Assembly (NCBI RefSeq): GCF_013170805.1
Contig: NZ_CP051293.1
Coordinates: forward strand, 5,338,001-5,402,000
Source: Mesorhizobium sp. NZP2077
GTDB lineage: Bacteria; Pseudomonadota; Alphaproteobacteria; Rhizobiales; Rhizobiaceae
DNA: 64,000 nucleotides
Direction: 5' to 3'
Below are positions 19,345-26,549 of the stretch, one piece after another. Below the pieces are notes generated by a model, which saw only the letters and a list, made by a program, of their open reading frames with translations, did not search any database and was not told the origin of the DNA. Position 1 is the first letter of the stretch; every line of letters begins with the position of its first letter. Made by a program: the position numbers and the translations under genes.

Positions 19345-20852
19345 TCAAGACAATCGACCGATTTCTCGATCACCTGACCATGTACAGGCTGGTCCTCTAC
19401 TATCTGATGGCGCTGGTCGGCGCGGCGTTCGTGCTCGGCTTCGTCAAGCTGGTGCCACATGATCCGATTGCGCTTGCCTTCACAACGGCGCTTGCGCTGG
19501 CCGCCTGCTGGATCACCAACAAGGTCTTTGCGCATGTCTTCGCAGTCCCGGCCAACAACGAGTCCGTCTACATCACCGCACTCATCCTGGCGCTTATCCT
19601 CGATCCGGTTGCGGTCACGGACATCAAGGGGATCGCGGCGGTGGCATTCGCGTCTGTCTGGGCGATTTCATCCAAATTCATTCTCGCCATCGGCCGGAAG
19701 CACCTTTTCAATCCGGCTGCGCTGGGCGTGGCGCTATCCGCGCTGCTGCTCGACCAACCAGCCACCTGGTGGGTTGGTGGCAATCTGCCGTTGCTTCCGC
19801 TCGTGCTCGTCGGCGGTATGCTTATCGTCCGGAAACTGCGCCGGCTTGACCTTGTCTCGACCTTCGCTGTCGTGGCGCTGGCGACCATTCTGGCAACCAC
19901 GGACCCATTGCAATACTGGACCGCGCTCGCAGAGACGCTGAGTTCATCGCCGCTGCTGTTCTTTGCCTTCGTGATGCTGACCGAGCCGCTGACCGCTCCG
20001 ACGATGCGTTGGCCGCGTATCGCCTTTGCCGCCATTGTCGGCTTTCTGTTTGCTCCCAACATCCATATCGGCTCGTTCTATTTCACGCCGGAACTGGCGC
20101 TGCTTGCCGGCAACCTGTTTGCCTATGCGGCAGGCCCCAAGGGACGCTTCGTGCTGACTCTTGAACGCATTGAGCGATCGGCTGTTGACAGCTTTGACTT
20201 CGTCTTCCGGTCGCCGCGCAAGCTCGCCTTTGAGGCCGGCCAGTATCTCGAATGGACGCTTGGCCTCGATCGTGCCGACAACCGCGGCAACCGCCGCTAT
20301 TTCACGGTTGCATCGGCGCCGACCGAGGAAACAGTCCGCCTCGGCGTCAAGTTCTATCCGCAATCAAGTGCCTTCAAGCGCGAGTTGATGACCATGAAGC
20401 CGGGTAGCACGATCCATGCCGCGCAACTGGCCGGCAACTTCACGCTGCCCGCCCGGCGTGAAACCAAGATCGCGTTCCTCGCCGGCGGCATCGGCATCAC
20501 GCCGTTCCGCTCGATGCTGCAATATCTCCTCGACCGCAAGGAGCGGCGACCGATCGTCATCCTCTACGGAACCGAAGGCCAGCAGGACATCGCTTATCGC
20601 GAGGTGCTTGGCGCGGCCAGGCAGGAACTTGGCATCAAGACGATCCACGCTGTGGCGCGCGGTAGCGAGCGCGGGCAATATCCCGGATACATAGACGAGC
20701 GCCTGATACGTCTGGCGATACCCGACTACCTCGAGCGCACCTTCTACATTTCCGGCCCGCAGGCGATGGTCAAGGCGCTGCGCCAGAAGCTGCTGGCCAT
20801 GGGCGTTCGCCGCTCGAAGATAAAGGTCGACTATTTCCCGGGTTTTGCCTGA
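19341..20852 (+). CDS. NqrB/RnfD-like membrane domain fused to ferredoxin-reductase-type FAD/NAD domain
   Basis: The 503-residue protein has an N-terminal half (about 1-265) with some eight to ten membrane helices of the NqrB/RnfD type (HLFNPAALGVALSALLL, MLTEPLTAP). The C-terminal half (about 268-503) is a flavodoxin-reductase-like module with RYFTVASAPTEE for FAD binding, LAGGIGITPFRSML for NAD(P)H, and FYISGPQAMV. I see no SGAT flavinylation motif in it. The layout suggests cytoplasmic NAD(P)H oxidation with electrons passed through the membrane to the FMN-binding protein encoded two genes upstream (inference). Its ATG overlaps the apbE relic stop. Confidence 0.85.
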   Translation: MIKTIDRFLDHLTMYRLVLYYLMALVGAAFVLGFVKLVPHDPIALAFTTALALAACWITNKVFAHVFAVPANNESVYITALILALILDPVAVTDIKGIAAVAFASVWAISSKFILAIGRKHLFNPAALGVALSALLLDQPATWWVGGNLPLLPLVLVGGMLIVRKLRRLDLVSTFAVVALATILATTDPLQYWTALAETLSSSPLLFFAFVMLTEPLTAPTMRWPRIAFAAIVGFLFAPNIHIGSFYFTPELALLAGNLFAYAAGPKGRFVLTLERIERSAVDSFDFVFRSPRKLAFEAGQYLEWTLGLDRADNRGNRRYFTVASAPTEETVRLGVKFYPQSSAFKRELMTMKPGSTIHAAQLAGNFTLPARRETKIAFLAGGIGITPFRSMLQYLLDRKERRPIVILYGTEGQQDIAYREVLGAARQELGIKTIHAVARGSERGQYPGYIDERLIRLAIPDYLERTFYISGPQAMVKALRQKLLAMGVRRSKIKVDYFPGFA

Positions 20853-20859
20853 AGCAGGC

Positions 20860-22203
20860 TCAACCGTGTCGCGGCAAGGAAATGGTCACGACCAGGCCCG
20901 GATCGGCGTTGGCCATGGCAAGGCGTCCGCCGTAAGCTTCGACGATGTCGGAAACGATGGCCAATCCAAGGCCGCTGCTGCCGCCCTTGCTGTCGAGTTG
21001 GACGCCGCGCGACAAGGCGGATTCGCGATCGGCATCTGGTATACCTGGGCCATCGTCGGCGACGGTAACGATCACCTCGGCAGTCGTGGCGGATGCGTCG
21101 ACACGGACTGACGACTTTGCGTAGCGCGCAGCGTTTTCGATGAGATTGCCGAGGATTTCTGACAAGTCACCTTCGTCAATTGGCGCCGCCAGTTCTGCCG
21201 CGACGTCCATCTTGAACGAAAGCTGCTTGCCACTTGGCGTCCGTTTGACGACGGCAATGATACCTGCGGCAACGTCCGAGACCCGGCAGGACGCCTTGCC
21301 GGAGACGCCCGGCGCTAGGCGGGCGCGCGCGAGTTCTCGCTCGACATGGCGCCGGATCGCTCCGGCGCTCTTCTCGATCTCGTCGGCCAGATCCGTCTCG
21401 CCTTTCTTGCGCAAGGCACGGATGTCGGCCGACAGCACCTGCAGCGGTGTCTTCAGACCATGCGCCAGATCGGTGGCGCGGGATCGGGCTCGCCCAAGTG
21501 CCTTCTCCTGGGCTTCGAGAAGGCGATTGATTTCGTCCGCAAGTGGCTGCACCTCACTGGGTGCCGTAACGTCGAGCCGCGCTGTTCGTTGCGCAATCAC
21601 GTTTCTGACCGAAACCCGCAAGGTCTCCAGCGGCGCAAGGCCGACGGTGATCTGGATGAAGAAGGCCGCCATCAGGGCAATGGCGAGCAAAATAAGGGCT
21701 GGCGCCAGGTCGCGAACATACCCATCGACAGATTCCTTCACCGTTTGATGGTCTTCCGCCACGACCGCGCGAAACGATCGGCCACTGGCGTCGATGATGG
21801 TGCGTTCGACAGCGATGGTGAGTTCCCCTTGCGGCCCCTTGAATTCCTTGATCTCCCTGAGCACGCCAGCAGTTGCGCGCTCAGGCAGGACAAGCGTCGC
21901 ATCCCACAATGAACGCGACCGGACTAGGCTGCCCGAGCCGGTATCCAGAACCTGCCAGTAGTGACCGGAAAAGGGGATGGCGAAACGCGGGTCAGCCAAG
22001 CCCGCCTGGACCGAAAGACGGCCATCGACGGAGAAACTGGTCGCGCCGATAAGGTCGTTCAGATCGACGGTCAACTCACTGACAACGCGCCGCTCGACGT
22101 TCAACTCAAACAGATAGCGCAGTCCGACACCGGCAATGGCGAGAGCGACCAGGATCGAGATCGTTGCCGCCAACCAGAGCCTGAAGCGGATCGAGTTGCC
22201 CAT
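20860..22203 (-). CDS. Sensor histidine kinase (PhoQ/QseC-like)
   Basis: The 447-residue kinase has two membrane helices (about 8-28 and 165-187), a periplasmic sensor of about 135 residues, a HAMP-like segment, a HisKA domain with DLAHGLKTPLQVLSADIRAL (phospho-His), and an HATPase domain with NLIENAARYAKS, DDGPGIPDADRE and GGSSGLGLAIV. The PepSY-regulator-kinase order is common in alphaproteobacteria. Its ATG overlaps the regulator stop by one base (TGATG), so translation is coupled. Confidence 0.9.
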   Translation of the reverse strand: MGNSIRFRLWLAATISILVALAIAGVGLRYLFELNVERRVVSELTVDLNDLIGATSFSVDGRLSVQAGLADPRFAIPFSGHYWQVLDTGSGSLVRSRSLWDATLVLPERATAGVLREIKEFKGPQGELTIAVERTIIDASGRSFRAVVAEDHQTVKESVDGYVRDLAPALILLAIALMAAFFIQITVGLAPLETLRVSVRNVIAQRTARLDVTAPSEVQPLADEINRLLEAQEKALGRARSRATDLAHGLKTPLQVLSADIRALRKKGETDLADEIEKSAGAIRRHVERELARARLAPGVSGKASCRVSDVAAGIIAVVKRTPSGKQLSFKMDVAAELAAPIDEGDLSEILGNLIENAARYAKSSVRVDASATTAEVIVTVADDGPGIPDADRESALSRGVQLDSKGGSSGLGLAIVSDIVEAYGGRLAMANADPGLVVTISLPRHG

Positions 22204-22868
22204 CAGCGGGAATCGTCGGGCATCAAATACCCGAATCCCCGCCTCGTTTCGATGACGTCGCTCCCGAGCTTGCGACGCAGGCGCGCAACGATCACCTCGA
22301 TCGTGTTCGGATCGCGGTCGTTGCCTGAATCGTACAAGTGCTCGGCAAGTTCGGTCGGCGCCACCACCCGGCCGGCGTGGTGCATCAGAAACGCCAGTAA
22401 CCGGTATTCCAGCGGCGAAAGCGCAATGGGAATGCCGCGCAGCGAAATGCGCATCTGGCGCGTGTCCAAGACCAATGGCCCGGACCTCAATACGGGTGCC
22501 GCCTGCCCGGCCGAGCGACGCAGGATTGCCCGCAGCCGGGCGAGCAGTTCTTCCATTTCAAAAGGCTTGGGAAGATAGTCGTCAGCACCGGAATTGATGC
22601 CGTCCACGCGCTCGGTCCACATGCCTCTTGCGGTCAGGATGAGAACCGGAAACCGGCGCTCATTGGCCCGCCAACGCTTCAAGACCGTAAGACCATCGAG
22701 CTTGGGCAATCCGAGATCCAGAATCGCGGCGTCATAATTCTCGACATCGCCAGCGAACCAGGCAGCTTCACCATCCTTCACGATATCGACTGCCATTCCG
22801 GATGCCTTGAGGGCGGTCGCGATATCGGCGGCGATACGGGGCTCGTCCTCGGCCAGGAGGATCTTCAT
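22203..22868 (-). CDS. OmpR/PhoP-family response regulator
   Basis: The 221-residue regulator has an N-terminal receiver domain (LLAEDEP, phospho-acceptor Asp in AILDLGLPKLDG, Lys in LPKPF) and a C-terminal winged helix with SPLEYRLLAFLMHHAGRVV and NTIEVIVARLRRKLG. The ATG at 22868 starts the canonical MKILLAEDEP; the open frame further upstream is Arg-rich and lies inside the PepSY gene. It is the partner of the kinase gene downstream and probably controls envelope genes. Confidence 0.92.
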   Translation of the reverse strand: MKILLAEDEPRIAADIATALKASGMAVDIVKDGEAAWFAGDVENYDAAILDLGLPKLDGLTVLKRWRANERRFPVLILTARGMWTERVDGINSGADDYLPKPFEMEELLARLRAILRRSAGQAAPVLRSGPLVLDTRQMRISLRGIPIALSPLEYRLLAFLMHHAGRVVAPTELAEHLYDSGNDRDPNTIEVIVARLRRKLGSDVIETRRGFGYLMPDDSR

Positions 22869-23194
22869 CAGTCGCCCCCTCCGTCGCGCATGATGACACC
22901 GGCGCCGGCGTCGACGTCGACAGTCGTACGCCGGCCATCGGCACCGACGACCTGGAACCGATAGACCCATCTGTTGGCCTGGCGGATGAGATCGACCGCA
23001 ACAACATCGCCGGGTGCCTTGGCGCGGACAATGTCCAATATGTTGGCAAGGCCTTTGATTTCGCCGTGCTCGTAGAGATCCCGCGCCCGGTCATGGTCGC
23101 CGTCATCGTCCTCGTCGGCACGAGCAGAGAGGGGCATGGCCAGGACAAGTCCCGCGACACCCAGCACCGCCATACGCTTCCATTGGCTTTTCAT
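22868..23194 (-). CDS. Secreted PepSY domain protein
   Basis: The 108-residue protein starts with a signal peptide (MKSQWKRMAVLGVAGLVLAM) and has an Asp-rich segment (DEDDDGDHDRARDLYEHGEI). A PepSY-like fold with VYRFQVVGADGRRTTVDVDAGAG follows. PepSY proteins inhibit peptidases or bind ligands in the periplasm and are often the first gene of two-component operons. The stop overlaps the regulator start (ATGA). Confidence 0.82.
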   Translation of the reverse strand: MKSQWKRMAVLGVAGLVLAMPLSARADEDDDGDHDRARDLYEHGEIKGLANILDIVRAKAPGDVVAVDLIRQANRWVYRFQVVGADGRRTTVDVDAGAGVIMRDGGGD

Positions 23195-23322
23195 AGGCAA
23201 GTCATGTCGCACGTTGAAGCTGTCAATCCGCTGTCATCCATCCTCAGCCCGCAGCAAGCGAAGGGTACATATCAAGGCATCATCGCGTCCAATCATGGCC
23301 GCGCTGAGAAGGATACGAGACC

Positions 23323-23556
23323 ATGCGCAATTCCATGCTTGTCCTTGCAGCACTTGCAAGCCTTACGATCTTTGCCCTGCCGGCGGCCGCTGAATCGGAC
23401 GAAGGATCATGTGGGGCGTCATCGTCGGTTGTCCCATCCGGTCCGATCGATCTGCAGGCCATCCCCATGCAGGACGCCTCCACCCGGAAAGCCATCAAGG
23501 GCGGCGAAGATGGGTGTGACGACCAGCAAGGCGATGAGGCCGACGAAAACGACTAG
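23323..23556 (+). CDS. Small secreted acidic protein of unknown function
   Basis: The 77-residue protein has a clear signal peptide (MRNSMLVLAALASLTIFALPAAA) and a mature part with two cysteines (GSCGASS, DGCDDQ) and an acidic end (QQGDEADEND). AGAAGGA lies before the ATG. It diverges from the PepSY/OmpR/kinase operon and may be a target or ligand of that system (inference). I do not recognise a family. Confidence 0.6.
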   Translation: MRNSMLVLAALASLTIFALPAAAESDEGSCGASSSVVPSGPIDLQAIPMQDASTRKAIKGGEDGCDDQQGDEADEND

Positions 23557-23666
23557 GTCGCTCGTTCGCGGTGCGTGGCCCGCTACAGCACATAGCGCTC
23601 GCTAATGTCGTGAACCAAGGCGCACTGCAATTATCCAAAGTCCCTTGCCAATTTCTGGAGAGTTTC

Positions 23667-24134
23667 GTGATCCCCATTCAACATATCCACCCCATGCTTG
23701 TTCATTTTCCTATTGTTCTGGTCTACCTGCTTGTAGCTATCGACCTTGTAGCGCTCGTTGGCGGCAGCGCCGTCACGAGTAGATCGGGAGCCGGTACGAT
23801 CTCTACTTTTGTGGCCCTGGCTGCCGGAATGTTGGCTATGGGGACTTGGTTCTTCGGAGGTCTTGCACTGGATCATGCCGAAGCGACCGGATTCAGCAGC
23901 GACGTCGCGGAAATCCATGAAAGCCTGGGAGGTATCACTGCCTTTGCTTTTCTGATCTGGGGAATCGTGCGGCTTGCGCTTTGGACGCGGAACCGGCACA
24001 CGCGGGGTGTAACGATCGCCATTCCTCTGATCGAGATTTGCGGTGCATTTCTGGTCACTGCGACGGCCTACTATGGTGGACTGCTTGTCTACGAACTTGG
24101 CGTGAACGTCGCCAGGACCGCGATCGCCGGTTGA
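23667..24134 (+). CDS. DUF2231 membrane protein
   Basis: The 155-residue protein has four predicted membrane helices and starts with IPIQHIHPMLVHFPIVLVYLLV, the conserved HP-LVHFP motif of DUF2231. These proteins are often linked to cytochrome c or haem genes, and the histidines could bind a cofactor. I chose the GTG at 23667 because GGAGAG lies just upstream and the motif follows directly; the open frame from 23571 adds an unconserved leader. Confidence 0.75.
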   Translation: MIPIQHIHPMLVHFPIVLVYLLVAIDLVALVGGSAVTSRSGAGTISTFVALAAGMLAMGTWFFGGLALDHAEATGFSSDVAEIHESLGGITAFAFLIWGIVRLALWTRNRHTRGVTIAIPLIEICGAFLVTATAYYGGLLVYELGVNVARTAIAG

Positions 24135-24190
24135 CCGGTTCGCGCCCGTCATTCACGGCCCAGCTTTGGACCATTTGCCTCCACCGATAA

Positions 24191-24204
24191 ATGATTCAGA
24201 TCAA
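24191..24204. promoter_or_regulatory. Degenerate FNR/FixK-type box upstream of CBS-BON gene 2
   Basis: ATGATTCAGATCAA differs from the consensus only at the first base and shares TCAGATCAA with the box before the paralogous gene at 16505. The predicted leader to the ATG at 24265 is about 26 nt. Confidence 0.55.
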
Positions 24205-24264
24205 GGCGCTTCGTGCATGTGAAATCTAAAGAAGCCGGACGTTGGAAAACTCCGGAGAGCGAAC

Positions 24265-24963
24265 ATGCAAGCCGAAGCCATCATGAGCAAGCCAGTCGTC
24301 GGCATAGACCCGTCAGCATCGATCGCCGAGGCTGCCGGGTTGATGCTTTCCAAAAAGGTCAGCGGCCTCCCCGTCATTCGCAACGACGGCAGGCTGGTGG
24401 GGATCGTCAGCGAGGGCGATTTCCTGCGACGCGGGGAACTGGGCACGGAGCGCAAGCGCTCGCGCTGGCTGGAATTTCTCGTCAGCCCGGGAAAGGCCGC
24501 CGACGAATATGTCCGCGCCAATGGCCGACGGGTTGAGGAGGTGATGTCGCAAGATGTCGTGACGGCATCCCCTGCAGCATCGCTGGCGAAAGTCGTCGAG
24601 CTCATGACGCGTCACCATGTCAAACGCATTCCGGTCGTCGAAGCTGGGAAAGTCGTCGGCATCATCACCCGCTCTGATCTTCTACGGGCATTGCTCGGCG
24701 TCCTTCCGGATGGAGCCGCTACGGTCATCGATGACGAACAGGTTCGGCAGAACATCATTGCCAAGCTTGCGACGCAGAAGTGGGCCGCCAACGATTTGAT
24801 CAACGTAACTGTGGACAAGGGCGTGGTAACACTGAGCGGCGCCATATTCGACGAACGCGAGCGCCAGGCCGCGATAGTCGCCGCCGAAAACGTCTCCGGC
24901 GTCAATGCCGTCAAGGATAATCTCTTCTGCGCCGATCCCGTGTCAGTCGTCCTTGTTTCGTAG
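24265..24963 (+). CDS. CBS-pair and BON domain protein (paralogue 2)
   Basis: The 232-residue protein has the same layout as the protein at 16505-17206: two CBS motifs (VVGIDPSASIAEAAGLML and ELMTRHHVKRIPVVEAGKVVGIITRSDLL), a basic RKRSRWLEF linker and a C-terminal BON domain (INVTVDKGVVTLSGAIFDE). GGAGAGC precedes the ATG. The two copies have diverged but keep all domains and a matching operator, so both are probably used. Confidence 0.85.
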   Translation: MQAEAIMSKPVVGIDPSASIAEAAGLMLSKKVSGLPVIRNDGRLVGIVSEGDFLRRGELGTERKRSRWLEFLVSPGKAADEYVRANGRRVEEVMSQDVVTASPAASLAKVVELMTRHHVKRIPVVEAGKVVGIITRSDLLRALLGVLPDGAATVIDDEQVRQNIIAKLATQKWAANDLINVTVDKGVVTLSGAIFDERERQAAIVAAENVSGVNAVKDNLFCADPVSVVLVS

Positions 24964-25040
24964 CGGAGTAGACCATTGATCCGCAGCAAGGCACCATTGC
25001 CTCTCTGCGTTGCTAGTCCTCGCCCAAGGTTTCGCCGCGC

Positions 25041-25589
25041 TTAGGGCGCGACCAGTGGTATCAATGGTCGAATGAGCAACAGGGCAAAGGCAACAAGCGC
25101 CGCGCCCGCAACTTTTTCTACCAGTGTTTTGCCACCGCTAAAGCGTCGACCCAGCAAAAGCCACACCGATCCAGTGGCAGCTGTCATCACCAGTAGCGCA
25201 ACCCAGAAGATCCCCAGAGCGCGCGGCTCGATGTTCATCGGCACGATAGCCAGGCAATAGATGAAGGCCTTTGGATTGAGAGCACTGGTCACCGCAACAG
25301 AAATGGCGTCGCCGCTTTTGGAAGCGTTGATCCGGGCGCTTACCGTCAGACGCAGGCCAAGAACGACGAGCCATCCGGCTGCTACCAGCCTGAGAATATG
25401 AATGGCATCAGGCGACACGAAAGGACGCAGTGAAAACCAGCACGCGGATGCAATCCCATATCCGCATGCCTGAGCGGCCAAGAGCTTGACCGCTTTCTCT
25501 CGCTTGACCGACCCCGCCAGCAAAAGGGCGTTGGTTGGCCCTGGTGCGACAAACAGCAGGAATGCTTCCAGAAAAAATAGGGTGTCCAA
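25041..25589 (-). CDS. LysE/RhtB-family amino acid exporter
   Basis: The 182-residue protein has five or six membrane helices and the family signature FLLFVAPGPTNALLLAGS near the N terminus, with TSALNPKAFIYCLAIVP in the middle. LysE-type carriers export amino acids or small metabolites. It is slightly shorter than the usual 200-210 residues. A perfect FNR-type box lies 51 bp upstream with a predicted leader of about 16 nt, which suggests export matters when oxygen is low. Confidence 0.82.
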   Translation of the reverse strand: MDTLFFLEAFLLFVAPGPTNALLLAGSVKREKAVKLLAAQACGYGIASACWFSLRPFVSPDAIHILRLVAAGWLVVLGLRLTVSARINASKSGDAISVAVTSALNPKAFIYCLAIVPMNIEPRALGIFWVALLVMTAATGSVWLLLGRRFSGGKTLVEKVAGAALVAFALLLIRPLIPLVAP

Positions 25590-25639
25590 CTGCCTGGTCC
25601 CGTGGAATGCAAACCTATCAACTGCAAAAGCGGATTGCG

Positions 25640-25653
25640 TTGACTCTCATCAA
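25640..25653. promoter_or_regulatory. FNR/FixK-type operator upstream of the LysE-type gene
   Basis: TTGACTCTCATCAA matches TTGAY-N4-RTCAA exactly and lies 51 bp before the start at 25589. Confidence 0.82.
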
Positions 25654-25696
25654 AACACGGACAGCACGATATCGTCCAGGCTGAGTACTCGAATGA

Positions 25697-25966
25697 CTAG
25701 CGTTGGCCGGCCGCCTGCTGCAGTCGAGCGATCAGGTCGCTGTTGCGGCAATATTCTGGCGGGTTATCGGCTTGCTGGTGTTCGTCGAGCCAGACCGAGC
25801 ATTCATCCTGATGCCCGCAGGAACGGCAGCGGTCCACCGCCCGGCTGGTGACGGCGGCATGGTCGGCTACGACTTTCAATTGTCTGTCGACGCCCAGCTT
25901 CCGCATCATGCGGTCCATCAAGGCGGTTCTGGCATCAACTGAAATCAGGTAATCGAAAAAGGTCAT
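25697..25966 (-). CDS. DUF6455-type small cysteine-rich protein
   Basis: The 89-residue protein has an N-terminal helix (RTALMDRMMRKLGVD) and a C-terminal cysteine module: CRSCGHQDECSVWL followed by EYCRNSDLI. The four cysteines could bind a metal or a cluster. This matches the small DUF6455 proteins of alphaproteobacteria as I remember them; function unknown. AGGAG 8 bp upstream supports the ATG at 25966 over the GTG at 25975. An exact palindromic FNR box lies 53 bp upstream. Confidence 0.7.
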   Translation of the reverse strand: MTFFDYLISVDARTALMDRMMRKLGVDRQLKVVADHAAVTSRAVDRCRSCGHQDECSVWLDEHQQADNPPEYCRNSDLIARLQQAAGQR

Positions 25967-26018
25967 GGGGATCACTCCTGCCTACTGGCCATCATTGGCA
26001 TGTTGGCGGCGGGCGGCG

Positions 26019-26032
26019 TTGATCTCGATCAA
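26019..26032. promoter_or_regulatory. FNR/FixK-type operator upstream of the DUF6455-type gene
   Basis: TTGATCTCGATCAA is an exact match. The predicted start point lies about 18 nt before the ATG at 25966. Confidence 0.82.
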
Positions 26033-26061
26033 CAGGCGATCAGCTGACAACCTCTTGAGCG

Positions 26062-26517
26062 CTAAACCGAAGCGACGAGGCGGTCGAGAAAAGGCCGTTG
26101 GCCGACAACCAGCTTGTCTCTGGCCAGTGCTAAATCCAGCCATTCACCACGATCGACCTCGGCAAACGATTGTACCCGGCCGCTGCGTGGCGGCCATTCC
26201 ATCTCAAACAGGTTGCTGCGCAACGTCGCGGTATCGAAGTCGCCTTCGAACGCGAATGCCGTGATGAGTTTGCCTCCTCGCTGGCGCAATTGACCCAAAG
26301 TGAGCAGGGCCCCCTTGGGCTCCCAGCCTGTCTCTTCCCTGAATTCGCGCCGTGCCGCTGCTTCGGGCAGCTCGCTTTCGTCATACTCGCCTTTGGCAAT
26401 CGACCAGGCACCAAGATCGCGTCTTTGCCAGAACGGGCCGCCAGGATGGACAAGCAGCACCTGCAGCCCCTTGTTCGATCATCGATAGGGCAGAATGCCT
26501 GCGCTTCTTTTCACCAT
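26062..26517 (-). pseudogene. NUDIX hydrolase interrupted by an in-frame stop
   Basis: The ATG at 26517 begins MVKRSAGILPYR, a normal NUDIX N terminus. It is followed by a TGA at 26479-26481 and then, in the same frame, SNKGLQVLLVHPGGPFWQ. The rest is intact: a NUDIX box with GEYDESELPEAAARREFREETGW and a full C terminus. A single change from CGA (Arg) to TGA explains the break. Restart at the GTG at 26460 would give a 132-residue protein lacking the first beta strand. It is therefore either a recent pseudogene, a read error or a shortened but expressed form. Intact relatives are (di)nucleoside polyphosphate hydrolases. Confidence 0.75.
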
Positions 26518-26549
26518 CGCTTCAAGCCCCCACGGCCCTGTGATCTCGG

